DNA of 64,000 nucleotides from Bradyrhizobium sp. 1(2017) (GCF_011602485.2 NZ_CP050022.2:124001-188000), one strand, 5' to 3'; shown: positions 1 to 8,964, counted from the first letter of the stretch. A program made the numbers and translations. The notes: a model not told the origin generated them from the sequence alone.

Positions 1-1420
1 CCGAATCGATCAGCTGCTTGATGTGATGGCGAACGGCTTCGGCCGAATGCGCCTCGCCACCGTCGGCCGAGGCGATCGAGGCCGTAAAGAAATATTTCAA
101 CTCGAATGTGCCGCGATTTGTCGCCATGTATTTGTTGGCGGTGACACGCGACACCGTGGATTCGTGCATCTGGATGGCGTCGGCGACGGCCTTCAGGTTG
201 AGCGGCCGCAGATGCGCCACGCCATGGGTGAAGAAACCATCCTGCTGGCGCACGATCTCGGTTGCGACCTTCAGGATGGTGCGGGCGCGCTGGTCGAGCG
301 CGCGCACGAGCCAGGTCGCGTTCTGGAGCGCATCGGTGAAGTAGGACTTGTCGCCGTCCTTGCCGATCTTCTTCGACAGCTCGGAATAGTAGGTCTGGTT
401 GACCAGCACACGCGGCAAGGTGTCGCTGTTGAGCTCGACATGCCAGCCGCCGTCGGGACCGGGGCGGACATAGACATCGGGCACCATGGTCTGCAGCCGC
501 GCCGAGCCGAACTTCATGCCGGGCTTGGGATTGAGCCGGCGGATCTCGCCGATCATGTCGGCGATGTCCTCGTCGTCGACGCCGCACAGCTTGCGCAGGG
601 ACGCGATGTCGCGCTTGGCGAGAAGATCGAGATGCTCGACGAGGGCCTGCATCGCCGGGTCGTAGCGGTCGAGCTCGCGGAGCTGGATCGCCAGGCATTC
701 GCTCAAATTGCGCGCGCAGACACCTGGCGGATCGAATTTTTGCAGCACGGCGAGGACGTCCTCGACGTCGGCTTGCGACGCGCCGAGACGCTCGGCGGCC
801 TGGCCGAGATCCGGCGGCAGATAGCCGGCCTCGTCGACGAGGTCGATCAGGTATTGGCCGATCATGCGCTGTGCCGGCGCGGTGAAGGCGACCGAGAGCT
901 GCTCGGCCAGATGGTCCGACAGGGTCATCTCGGCGGCGACGAAGGCCTCGAGATTGTAATCCTCATCGCCGGAAGCTCCGCCGCCCCACTCGGTGTAGGT
1001 GGTCGGTGCGGCGTCCTGGGCATTGCGCGCGGCCGCCTCGGCCGGCTCCTCGGAGAAGACGTTGTCCAGGCCCGTGTCGAGGGTCTGCTCGATCTCGGCG
1101 CGGGTGCCGAGATCCTTGCTCATCCATTCCTCCTGGCCGGGCTCGAAGGCCTCCGCGCTGCCGCCAAAGCCGTCGTCAGCATGACCGTCACCCTGGCCGC
1201 CGCCCTCGTCGCCATCGCCGAACTGGCCGGCCTCGGCAGGCGCTTCACCGCCCGCCTCGTCATTGGCCCGCTCCAGGAGAGGGTTCCGCTCGAGTTCCTC
1301 CTCGACGAAGGTGGTGAGATCGAGATTGGACAATTGCAGCAGCTTGATCGCCTGCATCAGCTGCGGCGTCATCACCAGCGACTGCGATTGCCGGAACTCT
1401 AATCTCTGCGTAAGCGCCAT
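1..1420 (-). CDS. rpoN: RNA polymerase sigma-54 factor (partial, runs off the left edge)
   Basis: Sigma-54 directs RNA polymerase to -24/-12 promoters and needs an AAA+ activator. About 473 residues are visible. The N-terminus (MALTQRLEFRQSQSLVMTPQ) is the glutamine-rich activator-responsive region I, followed by an acidic Gly/Glu/Asp-rich region II at about residues 50-150 and the core-binding region. A helix-turn-helix ([20 protein letters not shown]) lies near residue 416. The sequence breaks off at HHIKQLIDS, so the C-terminal RpoN box is outside the window. The ATG at 1420 is the family start. It lies 89 bp downstream of the lptB stop on the same strand, the usual rhizobial order. Bradyrhizobium often has two rpoN copies; which one this is cannot be told here. 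Confidence 0.96.
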   Translation of the reverse strand, partial: MALTQRLEFRQSQSLVMTPQLMQAIKLLQLSNLDLTTFVEEELERNPLLERANDEAGGEAPAEAGQFGDGDEGGGQGDGHADDGFGGSAEAFEPGQEEWMSKDLGTRAEIEQTLDTGLDNVFSEEPAEAAARNAQDAAPTTYTEWGGGASGDEDYNLEAFVAAEMTLSDHLAEQLSVAFTAPAQRMIGQYLIDLVDEAGYLPPDLGQAAERLGASQADVEDVLAVLQKFDPPGVCARNLSECLAIQLRELDRYDPAMQALVEHLDLLAKRDIASLRKLCGVDDEDIADMIGEIRRLNPKPGMKFGSARLQTMVPDVYVRPGPDGGWHVELNSDTLPRVLVNQTYYSELSKKIGKDGDKSYFTDALQNATWLVRALDQRARTILKVATEIVRQQDGFFTHGVAHLRPLNLKAVADAIQMHESTVSRVTANKYMATNRGTFELKYFFTASIASADGGEAHSAEAVRHHIKQLIDS

Positions 1421-1509
1421 GAAGCAAGAACCGTTCCCATAATTGGTCCGATTTTTGCTTATCCTAGTCCGGGCCTGATGTACACGGCTTGACGCTGTGC
1501 AAAAACCAG

Positions 1510-2523
1510 CTAGAGGCGGAATTCCTCGCCAAGGTAAAGCCGGCGGACGTCGGGATCGGCAACGATCTCGTCCGGGGTCCCCTCGGTCAGGATTTCACCG
1601 GCATAGACGATATAGGCGCGATCGGTGAGGCCGAGCGTTTCGCGGACATTGTGATCGGTGATCAGGACGCCGATGCCGCGGTTGGTGAGATGGCGGACGA
1701 GGTCCTGAATGTCGCCGACCGCGATCGGATCGATGCCGGCAAAGGGTTCGTCGAGCAGCATGTAGTTCGGACGCGTCGCCAGCGCGCGCGCGATCTCGAC
1801 GCGCCGGCGCTCGCCGCCGGACAGCGCGATCGACGGCGATTTCCGCAGGCGCGTGATGTTGAACTCGTCGAGCAGCGAGTCGAGCTGCTGCTCGCGCTTC
1901 TTGCGCGAGGGCTCGACCACTTCGAGCACGGCGCGGATGTTCTGCTCGACGGTGAGGCCGCGGAAGATCGAGGCTTCCTGCGGCAGATAGCCGATGCCGA
2001 GCCGCGCGCGCTGATACATCGGCAGCTTGGTGACGTCGTGGCCGTCGAGCTCGATCGCGCCGTGATCGGCCTTGATCAGGCCGGTGATCATGTAGAACAC
2101 GGTGGTCTTGCCGGCACCGTTCGGGCCGAGCAGGCCGACTGCTTCACCGCGCCGCACATAGATGCTGACGCCACGCACGACCTGACGGCTGCCGAAGGCC
2201 TTCTTCACGCCATGCACAGCCAGGAAGCCCGGCCGCTTCAGGAGCTGCGGGCCGCCGGCGCCGTTGGAGGTGGCGGCGCTTCGGACGGGGTGAACAGCCT
2301 GCGGACGTGGCGACGGCTCGGCCTGATAGTCGGATTCGTAGGTGCCCTGGAACTGGTCGGGCGCGCGCATCGGCTGGTCCCGGGCGATCGGCGGAGTGTC
2401 CCTGATCGGACTCGGCACGAGGCCGCCGACGCCGTCACCGAGCGCGGTGATGTCCTGACGCGCAAATCCTGGCCGGCCGCGCTTGGCGGGGCGCCGACGG
2501 AACATGCTGAAGAGATCGACCAT
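1510..2523 (-). CDS. lptB: LPS export ABC transporter ATP-binding protein LptB
   Basis: Cytoplasmic ATPase of the LptBFGC complex, which powers lipopolysaccharide extraction from the inner membrane. In 337 residues: Walker A GPNGAGKT (133-140), Q-loop Q182, signature LSGGE (234-238), Walker [13 protein letters not shown] (from 254) and switch H291 in TDHN. The ABC domain begins only near residue 100. The preceding Pro/Arg-rich, low-complexity stretch is longer than in E. coli LptB (about 240 residues). It may be a lineage-specific extension or a start set too far upstream; Met52 is an alternative. It lies between lptA and rpoN on the same strand, as in many alphaproteobacteria. Confidence 0.95.
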   Translation of the reverse strand: MVDLFSMFRRRPAKRGRPGFARQDITALGDGVGGLVPSPIRDTPPIARDQPMRAPDQFQGTYESDYQAEPSPRPQAVHPVRSAATSNGAGGPQLLKRPGFLAVHGVKKAFGSRQVVRGVSIYVRRGEAVGLLGPNGAGKTTVFYMITGLIKADHGAIELDGHDVTKLPMYQRARLGIGYLPQEASIFRGLTVEQNIRAVLEVVEPSRKKREQQLDSLLDEFNITRLRKSPSIALSGGERRRVEIARALATRPNYMLLDEPFAGIDPIAVGDIQDLVRHLTNRGIGVLITDHNVRETLGLTDRAYIVYAGEILTEGTPDEIVADPDVRRLYLGEEFRL

Positions 2524-2742
2524 CCCCGCCTTCTAGCCTTGCGCGGTTTTTGCGCGGCACTCGCGCAATCTGCCGCCCCGGCGCCGATTCGCCGGTGCAG
2601 CATGAGTGAAGGGATGTCTCATGCCCAGTGAAACACGCCCGAAAAGCGGCGAACTCCGCTTCGAAAGCCCTGCGCGCTAGATACAGTCTCGCCGGGCAAG
2701 CTTCAACCTCGGATCGGTCGCGTCCGATACAAGTCTTTGAAT

Positions 2743-3474
2743 TTACTTTTGTTTACTTGCGCCGGGCAGTTGCAGCGGCGGCGCGCCGCCGGGCTTGGCC
2801 CCCGGACCGCAATCACTGCCCGCACCCTGCGGCAGCAGGACCTGAACGCGGCCGGTGTCGGATTCCACGCGCGACACGCCGGTGGTCATGTCGACGGTCA
2901 GCCGGTCGCCACGCATCACATTCCTGCACTGCGTCAGGACCACCGGACCCCCGCCGCCGAGCATGGTGATGAGATTGGTCCTGGTGTCGAACACGGCGGT
3001 CTCGCCTGTGACCACCTGATCCTTCTGGGTGACCACGACGTTGCCGCGCGCCTCGAGCCGCTTGATCGAGGAGCTGCCGCCCGGGCCCGGCGTGGCCGAT
3101 TGCATCGGTGCGGATTTCGCGCCCTTCGCCGCAGGCTGCGGCGGCGTGGCCGGCTTGTCGCCGCCCGAGTCGTAGAACACCACCAGCGTCTTCGAGGTCA
3201 TGGTGGTGTCGCCCTGGATGACCTTCACGTTGCCGGCGAAGGTCGCCTCCTTCTTCTTGTCGCGCATCTCGAGCGAGGCGGCCTCGATCTGGATCGGCTG
3301 ATCGCGGTTCTGCGAGAAGCCCTGCATCGCGTTGGGGACGCCCTGCATCGTGTTCTGCGCAATAGCGGCGCCGCCAGCGGCCAGTGCAACGGCGGCGGCG
3401 ACAAGCACGGCAGCGCCGAGGATTGCGCTCCGCTTGCTGTCGTTGCGCGGAAAAAATCGGATCATGAAAATCAC
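2743..3474 (-). CDS. lptA: LPS transport periplasmic protein LptA (OstA-like)
   Basis: Periplasmic bridge protein that carries LPS from LptC to LptD. The 243-residue product has a hydrophobic signal segment at about residues 15-40 (ILGAAVLVAAAVALAAGG), then the OstA-type beta-jellyroll with QIEAASLEMRDKKKEATFAG and VIQGDTTMTSKTLVVFY, typical of the N-terminal half of the family. The start is GTG at 3474, overlapping the lptC stop as GTGA, which implies translational coupling; an ATG at 3465 is possible. A Pro/Ala/Gly linker near residues 105-130 interrupts the fold. The C-terminus is Pro/Gly-rich. Confidence 0.9.
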   Translation of the reverse strand: MIFMIRFFPRNDSKRSAILGAAVLVAAAVALAAGGAAIAQNTMQGVPNAMQGFSQNRDQPIQIEAASLEMRDKKKEATFAGNVKVIQGDTTMTSKTLVVFYDSGGDKPATPPQPAAKGAKSAPMQSATPGPGGSSSIKRLEARGNVVVTQKDQVVTGETAVFDTRTNLITMLGGGGPVVLTQCRNVMRGDRLTVDMTTGVSRVESDTGRVQVLLPQGAGSDCGPGAKPGGAPPLQLPGASKQK

Positions 3475-4208
3475 TTCGAATTGGCGGATTTATTCTGGGG
3501 CGTACGCGGCTTCGCTTGCGGCACGGGCTCGTCCGCAGGCGCAGGCTGAGCGGCCGCGGGATCGTCCAGCTTGTCCAGATGCATCACCACGTTGCCTTCG
3601 AAGCGAATGACCTCGCCGCCTTCCGTGATCCGCAGCCGGTCCGCGCTCAGCGTGCCGTTGGTCAGCTTGACGTCGACGCGTTCATCGGACGTCACCGTGC
3701 CCTTGTTCATGTCGACGAAGGCGGAATTCAGCCGCGCCTCATAGCCGGTGGAGGTGCGCAGGAAGATGTCCTTGTGCAGGTCGAGCTGCTGCTGCTTGTT
3801 GTCGAAGCGGCCGGTGCGGGCATCGAGGAACAGGGTGGACTGATCCTCCATCAGCACCTTGGCGCGCAGGTCGGAGAGATCGACGTGATCGGCGTCGGTG
3901 ATGTCCTGGGTCGCGGTCTTGGCCCAGAGCTCGTAGGGCCGCTGGTCCGGCGTGAAGCCGGCCAGATGCGGCGATTCCATCGTGATCTTGGTGCCGGACA
4001 CCACCAGGTTTCCGGAATCGAGCGGCAGCTTCGGCATCAGCATGCGGAACGGATTGAAGACCGAGACGCCGACGATGGCGGCCATGGACAGCAGCACCGC
4101 CCCCGGCACCGCGACGCGAAGGATCCGCACCAGCCGGCTGTGACGCGCCGCGCTGGCGAACTTCGCCGCTAGCGCGGCGTCGTAGGTCGGATTCTGGGCC
4201 GAATTCAC
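3471..4208 (-). CDS. lptC: LPS export inner-membrane-anchored protein LptC
   Basis: LptC accepts LPS from LptFG and passes it to LptA. The 245 residues contain one membrane anchor at about 30-53 (RVAVPGAVLLSMAAIVGVSV), then a periplasmic domain with MESPHLAGFTPDQRPYEL, matching the alphaproteobacterial LptC (DUF1239) pattern. The Pro-rich C-terminal tail looks disordered. The start is GTG at 4208. Directly upstream are three tandem copies of a purine-rich block that acts like a ribosome-binding site (4206-4253, described separately). The stop overlaps the lptA start. Confidence 0.9.
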   Translation of the reverse strand: MNSAQNPTYDAALAAKFASAARHSRLVRILRVAVPGAVLLSMAAIVGVSVFNPFRMLMPKLPLDSGNLVVSGTKITMESPHLAGFTPDQRPYELWAKTATQDITDADHVDLSDLRAKVLMEDQSTLFLDARTGRFDNKQQQLDLHKDIFLRTSTGYEARLNSAFVDMNKGTVTSDERVDVKLTNGTLSADRLRITEGGEVIRFEGNVVMHLDKLDDPAAAQPAPADEPVPQAKPRTPQNKSANSK

Positions 4209-4253
4209 CTGGGCTCCTGATGCACCTGGGCTCCTGAAAGGTTGGGCTCCTGA
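4206..4253 (-). promoter_or_regulatory. Three tandem ribosome-binding-site-like repeats before lptC
   Basis: Read on the minus strand, the block TCAGGAGCCCA occurs three times (plus-strand 4206-4220, 4223-4237 and 4241-4253), with a 16-17 nt period. Each copy carries the Shine-Dalgarno core AGGAG. The copy nearest the gene sits about 7 nt before the lptC GTG. The middle copy is followed by another GTG that opens a six-codon minicistron, whose TGA overlaps the lptC GTG as GTGA. This is read from the sequence; an effect on translation is inference. Confidence 0.6.
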
Positions 4254-4388
4254 AATGTCGCTCGCCTTGTCCGGTTGCAGCGCGGCCCCATTGTACCCGT
4301 CGCCCGCGAAATATGCAGCCGGCGACAGGCGGTTACGAAAGTGTCCGAAACGGGGCGGAGGCCCTGAGTCTAGCGAGCCCGGGAGGCG

Positions 4389-5003
4389 TCAGGAATGCGC
4401 GAAAATGTCCTCTTCCTCCCAGCCCTGGAGGTCGAGCAAGGCGCGGGTCGGCAGGAAGTCGAAACAGGCCCGCGCCAGCTCGGTGCGGCCTTCCCGCACC
4501 AGCATAGCATCGAGCCGCTCGCGCAAGGCATGCAGATGCAGCACGTCGGAGGCGGCATAGGCGAGCTGCGGCTCGGTCAGGCTGTCGGAGCCCCAATCGC
4601 TGGATTGCTGCTGCTTGGAGAGGTCGATGTTGAGCACCTCGCGCACGAGGTCTTTCAGGCCGTGGCGATCGGTGTAGGTGCGGGTCAGGCGGGAGGCGAT
4701 CTTGGTGCAATAAATCGGCCCGGTCATGACGCCGAAGGTCTGGTACAGCACTGCGACGTCGAACCGCGCGAAGTGGAAGATCTTGGTGATGGCGGGATTG
4801 GCCAGCAGCGCCTTCAAATTCGGCGCGTCGGTGTGGCCCTGGGGGATCTGCACCACGTCGGCGCTGCCGTCGCCCGGCGAGAGCTGCACCACGCAGAGCC
4901 GGTCGCGGTGCGGATTGAGCCCCATGGTCTCGGTGTCGATCGCCACCGCTCCGGTGTAGCGCGTGAGGTCGGGCAGGTCGCCGCGATGCAGGCGTACGGT
5001 CAT
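4389..5003 (-). CDS. rnd: Ribonuclease D family 3'-5' exonuclease (short form)
   Basis: DEDDy-type 3'-5' exoribonuclease, probably for tRNA or structured RNA trimming. In 204 residues: ExoI motif AIDTETMGL (D23, E25), ExoII around HFARFDVAVL and ExoIII YAASDVLHL with the expected Tyr and Asp. The exonuclease domain fills the whole protein. The C-terminal HRDC domains of E. coli RNase D are absent, as in the short alphaproteobacterial forms. It is on the same strand as the lpt genes with about 180 bp to lptC and probably has its own promoter. Confidence 0.9.
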   Translation of the reverse strand: MTVRLHRGDLPDLTRYTGAVAIDTETMGLNPHRDRLCVVQLSPGDGSADVVQIPQGHTDAPNLKALLANPAITKIFHFARFDVAVLYQTFGVMTGPIYCTKIASRLTRTYTDRHGLKDLVREVLNIDLSKQQQSSDWGSDSLTEPQLAYAASDVLHLHALRERLDAMLVREGRTELARACFDFLPTRALLDLQGWEEEDIFAHS

Positions 5004-5118
5004 GGCGTTTCAAAACCTCGCATTGGTCTGTCGGCAAACTAGGCTCATCGGGATTCCCTGCGATGTATCCACTCGCGGCGGGACGCGCAAGCGCCGGCCG
5101 TGCCCGTACGGGCCCGGG

Positions 5119-6477
5119 TCAGATCGCTGCCAGCATGATGCAGATCATCGCCGCGACCGCGATGCGGCTGGGGCCGTCGCGGAACGCGTAGATGATGGGA
5201 TCGTCGGGCATCTCGCGGCGGTGCGCCATCATCAGGGCGCGGCCGAACCAGTACAGCAGCAACGGGGTGAGCAGCCACAGCATCCAGGGACGGCTGTACA
5301 GCGGCATCACCGCCGTCGAAGACACGTAGAGCGAGAACACGGTGACCGCGTTCATCGCGCTCGCCGCCGCCATCGCGGCGATGATCTGCAGGTCGGTGAT
5401 CCTGTAGTCGCGGTTGGAGGGATCGGCGAGCCCCGCGCTCTCGCGCATGCTGAGCTCGCTGAAGCGCTTGATCAGAGCGAGCGAGGTGAACACGAACAGC
5501 GAGAAGATCAGCAGCCATTCCGACAGCACCACGCCGACACCGACGGCGCCGGCGATGATGCGCAAGCTGTAGAGACCCGCGAGCGTCACGACGTCGACCA
5601 GCATCTTGCGCTTGAGCGCGAGCGAATAGGCGATCGTGGTGACGAGATAGGCGCCGAGCACGCCGAGAAAGAGCGGCGAGATGCAGAGGCTGGCGACGAG
5701 CGCGAACAGCCACAGCGCGGGGATCGCAAGCAGCGCGGAAGAGATCGGCAGGTCGCCGGCCGCGAGCGCGCGATGGCGCTTGGTCGGATGCTGCCGGTCG
5801 GCCGAAAGATCCAGGAGATCGTTCATCAGATAGGCGCCCGAGGCGCAGGCCGAGAACGCCATGAACGCCAGCAGCGCATAGAAGAGCGTCGGCAGGTTCA
5901 GCTGATGCGCGGTGATGACGGGCACGAACACCAGCGTGTTCTTGGCGTATTGATAGACGCGCAGCGCCTTGGCCCAGGTTTTGGCCCAGGTCTTCCAGCT
6001 GACGCGGCTTGTGCTTCGGCCGTCGATGCGGTCGATCGCGCCGCGATCGAACGGCAGCGTGGTGCCGGCGGCAAGATCGGCCGGCGTCACGACGCCGTCA
6101 AAGCCGAGATGCGCCGCAATCGCCGCTGCATGGTCGGCGAAGCGGCCGGCGACCAGATAGATCCTCGCGCCCCGCGCCCGCGCCGCCAGGGCCTGGTTCA
6201 GCACGTCGGAATCATAGGGCAGATGGGCGTAGTCGAGCTTGGCCCGCGCCAGGATCTCCGTGAGCGCCGCCATGCCCGGACGTCCGCCCGCGCCGAAGCG
6301 GGCCAGCATGCGGCCGGGCGCACTGAACAGCGCTTCCATCAGCAGCTCGGAGCGCAGCAGCGCGCCTTCGAGATCCACGACGAGCGTCGGCGCAGACGCC
6401 ATCGCCGACGGTGCGGGGGCGCCAGAATCGTACTGCCGGGCAGGCTGCTCCATCCGAAAACGCTCTGTTGGCCGCAA
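5119..6477 (-). CDS. HAD-UbiA fusion, putative polyprenyl-phosphate phosphoribosyltransferase (DPPR synthase type)
   Basis: A 452-residue protein with two parts. Residues about 28-150 resemble a HAD hydrolase, but motif I reads DLEGALL, so the second Asp is Glu, and motif II (YLVAGR) lacks the usual Ser/Thr. From about 165 it is a multi-span UbiA prenyltransferase with NDLLDLSADRQHPTKRHR as the first Asp motif and DVVTLAGLYSLRIIAGA as the second. The HPTKRHR wording is typical of decaprenyl-phosphate phosphoribosyltransferases (Rv3806c) and rhizobial NoeC, rather than ubiquinone-type UbiA. The expected reaction joins phosphoribosyl pyrophosphate to polyprenyl phosphate at the inner membrane. 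DprE1/DprE2-like genes 11 kb away support this. It could instead transfer another prenyl acceptor. Confidence 0.82.
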   Translation of the reverse strand: MRPTERFRMEQPARQYDSGAPAPSAMASAPTLVVDLEGALLRSELLMEALFSAPGRMLARFGAGGRPGMAALTEILARAKLDYAHLPYDSDVLNQALAARARGARIYLVAGRFADHAAAIAAHLGFDGVVTPADLAAGTTLPFDRGAIDRIDGRSTSRVSWKTWAKTWAKALRVYQYAKNTLVFVPVITAHQLNLPTLFYALLAFMAFSACASGAYLMNDLLDLSADRQHPTKRHRALAAGDLPISSALLAIPALWLFALVASLCISPLFLGVLGAYLVTTIAYSLALKRKMLVDVVTLAGLYSLRIIAGAVGVGVVLSEWLLIFSLFVFTSLALIKRFSELSMRESAGLADPSNRDYRITDLQIIAAMAAASAMNAVTVFSLYVSSTAVMPLYSRPWMLWLLTPLLLYWFGRALMMAHRREMPDDPIIYAFRDGPSRIAVAAMICIMLAAI

Positions 6478-6594
6478 AATGCCGGCCCAGGAGGCCGGGG
6501 AGCAGGGAAATGGACGGCCGCGAGCCTAGAGGAGATTCGCTAAGGGCGGCTTAACTTGCCTAGCGAGGGACGGAGCCTGTTGCACGGCCCCCAC

Positions 6595-6626
6595 AACCCC
6601 GCACGAACTTCGGCTTCGGCGGGGTT
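6595..6626. other. Strong hairpin between divergent genes
   Basis: AACCCCGC at 6595-6602 pairs with GCGGGGTT at 6619-6626. An inner CGAA/TTCG step (6604-6607, 6615-6618) is separated by one bulged base. The hairpin lies between the divergent UbiA and MFS genes, where a terminator would not be expected. It could stop an unseen short transcript or fold in the MFS 5' leader. There is no clean U-tract. Confidence 0.45.
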
Positions 6627-6704
6627 TGTGTCGTGCGCTTAGTGGACATCGCCCCGGCCCGCCCTATCTGCCAGTCTCTCCCTGCTCACCAAGACTCGAG
6701 AGCC

Positions 6705-7970
6705 ATGACCGAACCGACGCTCGCAGCGCCCGTCGACGACCAACGCCCGCGCGGCTTTTCGCGCTATCAGGTGCTCCTGATCGGGCTGCTCGCGTTCACG
6801 CAGTTCACGATCATCCTCGATTTCATCATCATGTCGCCGCTCGGCGCGATCCTGATGCCCGCGCTGAACATCACGGCCGGGCAGTTCGGCGTGGCCGTAT
6901 CGGCCTACGCCTTCAGTGCGGGCCTGTCGGGCATCCTCGCCGCCGGCTTCGCCGATCGCTTCGATCGCAAGCGCCTGCTGCTGTTCTTCTATGTCGGCTT
7001 CACGCTGGGCACGATGCTCTGCGCCGTCGCGCCGAACTACCATGTGCTGCTGATCGGCCGGATCGTAACCGGATTGTTCGGCGGCGTGATCGGCTCGGTC
7101 GTGCTCGCCATCGTCACCGATCTTTTCGCGCTGCATCTGCGCGGCCGCGTCATGGGCTTCATCCAGACCGCCTTTGCCGCAAGCCAGGTGCTCGGCGTTC
7201 CCGCCGGGCTGTTTCTCGCCAATCACTGGAGCTGGCATGTCTGCTTCATCGCGATCGTCGGCCTGTCGATCGTGACGATTGTCGTCGTCGCCTTCGCCAT
7301 GGAGCCGGTCGACGCGCATCTGAAGCTGAAGCAGGACAGGAATCCGTTCCACCATCTGGTCGCGACGGTCACCGAGCCGCGCTACACGCTGGCCTTCGCC
7401 GTCACGACATTGCTGGCGACCGGCGGCTACATGCTGATGCCGTATTCCAGCGCCTTCACCGTGAACAATATCGGCATCGACATGGCGCATCTGCCGACGA
7501 TCTATCTGGTCTCCGGCCTGTTCAGCATCGTCACCGGACCGCTGGTCGGCCGCGCCAGCGACGCCTTCGGCAAATACCCGACCTTCGTGTTCGGCTGCGC
7601 GATGACCATCGTCATGGTGCTGATCTACACCCATCTCGGCCACGTCTCGCTGGCGACCGCGATCGCCGTCAACGTGCTGATGTTCGTCGGCATCTTCTCG
7701 CGCATGATCCCGTCGCAGGCGCTGATCTCGGCGATCCCCGATCAGAGCCAGCGCGGCTCGTTCAGCGCGGTCAGCGCCTCGCTACAGCAGCTCTCCGGCG
7801 GGCTCGGCTCGGTGCTCGCCGCCGCGATCATCTCGCAACAACCCGACGGCTCGCTGCTCCATTTCGAGCGGATCGGCTACGTCGTCGTCACCACGACGCT
7901 AGTGACGCTGGTCGCGATGTATTTCGTGCAGAAGGAGGTGGCGGAGCGGGCGGGGAGAAGTGTGGTGTAA
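6705..7970 (+). CDS. MFS transporter
   Basis: A 421-residue twelve-span major facilitator protein, probably a drug/H+ antiporter. The first span is YQVLLIGLLAFTQFTIILDF. The cytoplasmic loop 2-3 motif appears as GFADRFDRKRLLL and the motif-C-like LGVPAGLFL is in span 5. The ATG at 6705 starts just before the first helix; an upstream in-frame start at 6633 would add a non-hydrophobic leader and is less likely. The gene ends about 115 bp before attL of the tRNA-Leu element, so its ancestral downstream neighbour was the tRNA-Leu gene. The substrate cannot be predicted. Confidence 0.88.
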   Translation: MTEPTLAAPVDDQRPRGFSRYQVLLIGLLAFTQFTIILDFIIMSPLGAILMPALNITAGQFGVAVSAYAFSAGLSGILAAGFADRFDRKRLLLFFYVGFTLGTMLCAVAPNYHVLLIGRIVTGLFGGVIGSVVLAIVTDLFALHLRGRVMGFIQTAFAASQVLGVPAGLFLANHWSWHVCFIAIVGLSIVTIVVVAFAMEPVDAHLKLKQDRNPFHHLVATVTEPRYTLAFAVTTLLATGGYMLMPYSSAFTVNNIGIDMAHLPTIYLVSGLFSIVTGPLVGRASDAFGKYPTFVFGCAMTIVMVLIYTHLGHVSLATAIAVNVLMFVGIFSRMIPSQALISAIPDQSQRGSFSAVSASLQQLSGGLGSVLAAAIISQQPDGSLLHFERIGYVVVTTTLVTLVAMYFVQKEVAERAGRSVV

Positions 7971-8367
7971 GCGGCGGGCCGACGTGGCCCCACGAGGACA
8001 GCCCGTCCCAGCGGCGAGGCCGGGACCCCGGTCCTGCGGTCTCTACCGGTCGGAGGTAGATGTATTTTGGGTCCAAACCCCGCAAAATGGTGCCCAGGAA
8101 AGGATTGGGCCGCTCACCGCAGAGATCATTGTTTTCGCTGATCTTTTCCGACCGTCGATGACCGACTGTGTACCAGTTCTGTGTCCAGCATTCAACATGC
8201 TGCTCCTCAAGAAGGAGGGCGCGAAGTCTGCACCATGACGACGCAGCCCCGGGCAGGGTAGACTTGTTCTGGCTCACCTTGAACTATCGCCTCTAATCTG
8301 GAATTGGCACTTCTGGATAGGTTCGCCGAGACGATGCTCGGCCGACAGTCGTGCCTTGAGGTAAGTG
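7971..8367. other. Intergenic stretch containing attL; no convincing gene
   Basis: About 400 bp between the MFS stop and the first small element gene. The left part, up to 8086, is chromosomal; the 18-bp att copy is at 8087-8104. Reading frames cross on both strands but show no recognisable protein, no good ribosome-binding site and no consistent start. The chromosomal part just left of attL would originally have lain downstream of the tRNA-Leu 3' end. Confidence 0.5.
8087..8104. repeat. attL, left copy of the 18-bp att repeat
   Basis: ATGGTGCCCAGGAAAGGA, identical to 15957-15974. The bases after it differ (TTGGGCC here, CTCGAAC in the tRNA), so identity stops exactly at 18 bp. Bases before it differ as well (CAAA versus AGCG). 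Confidence 0.9.
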
Positions 8368-8607
8368 ATGCCGTTCAAGTTCCCCGGTTCTAACGATGAC
8401 GCGCTCGCCCAGCGCACCCACAGCATCAGGAAGGACATGAAGATCGGTAGACCCACCACTTATACCATTCGCCGATTGAACTACCGTGGTGAAGTGTTGG
8501 AAGAGGTCACCACGAACCACCATCGCGAGATCAATAAACTGCAGACGCGCTGGAACCGGGAAGAATGGGATCTGCGCTTATCGCATCCCGAGTTGTACGA
8601 CGAGTGA
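8368..8607 (+). CDS. Small protein of unknown function
   Basis: A 79-residue, charged protein with no signal peptide or membrane segment. The middle reads like a small beta-alpha unit (TTYTIRRLNYRGEVLEEVTT), followed by an amphipathic helix rich in Asn, Arg and Glu. The ATG at 8368 follows GAGG by a proper distance; a GTG codon just before it is less likely. It is the first of several small same-strand genes in the left half of the element and lies 3 nt before the next gene. The family is not recognised. Confidence 0.5.
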   Translation: MPFKFPGSNDDALAQRTHSIRKDMKIGRPTTYTIRRLNYRGEVLEEVTTNHHREINKLQTRWNREEWDLRLSHPELYDE

Positions 8608-8610
8608 AGA

Positions 8611-8964
8611 ATGAGAAAGCTGGCACTGATTGGCGCCTTCGTGGCCGTCCCGAGCTTCGCAAGCGCTCAGAAGGGTGCTGACGTGGCTGCGGCCGCAACC
8701 CTCCATCAGGAGTACACCGATGTCGTGATCGCATCGGATGAATGTCCGGGCATCACACTCGACATCAACAAGTGGGACAAGGAAGTGCGCAAGGTCGCCG
8801 GATCAAGCGGCCCCGGCATGCTGAAAGCCTTTGAGGTATCGGAGCAAGGCGGAGCTTGGCGAGATAAGCGACAGGGAGACTTCAAGGCAAATCCAACCAA
8901 AGAGTGCGCAGATGTGTTGGAGGCGTATGGGCCCAAGGGGTTGGGTCTGCTCAGAAGGAAGTAA
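8611..8964 (+). CDS. Small secreted protein of unknown function
   Basis: A 117-residue protein with a classical Sec signal peptide: MRK, a hydrophobic core, and an SFASA cleavage site near residue 19. The mature part has two Cys (DECPG and KECAD) that could form a periplasmic disulphide. The C-terminus ends GPKGLGLLRRK. The start codon lies 3 nt after the previous stop, so the two genes are probably co-translated. The family is not recognised. A clean signal peptide with paired cysteines argues that it is a real gene. Confidence 0.6.
   Translation: MRKLALIGAFVAVPSFASAQKGADVAAAATLHQEYTDVVIASDECPGITLDINKWDKEVRKVAGSSGPGMLKAFEVSEQGGAWRDKRQGDFKANPTKECADVLEAYGPKGLGLLRRK

Noticed and set aside
23..1402. 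Long plus-strand open frame opposite rpoN
   Set aside because: Antisense to a clear sigma-54 gene; Arg/Gly-rich, no motif; an effect of high GC content.
4963..6543. 526-codon plus-strand frame opposite the UbiA gene
   Set aside because: Extreme Arg/Gln/His content and no domain; antisense to a well-supported membrane protein.
7888..8277. Minus-strand frame across attL
   Set aside because: Spans the chromosome-element junction and the end of the MFS gene; cannot be an old gene.
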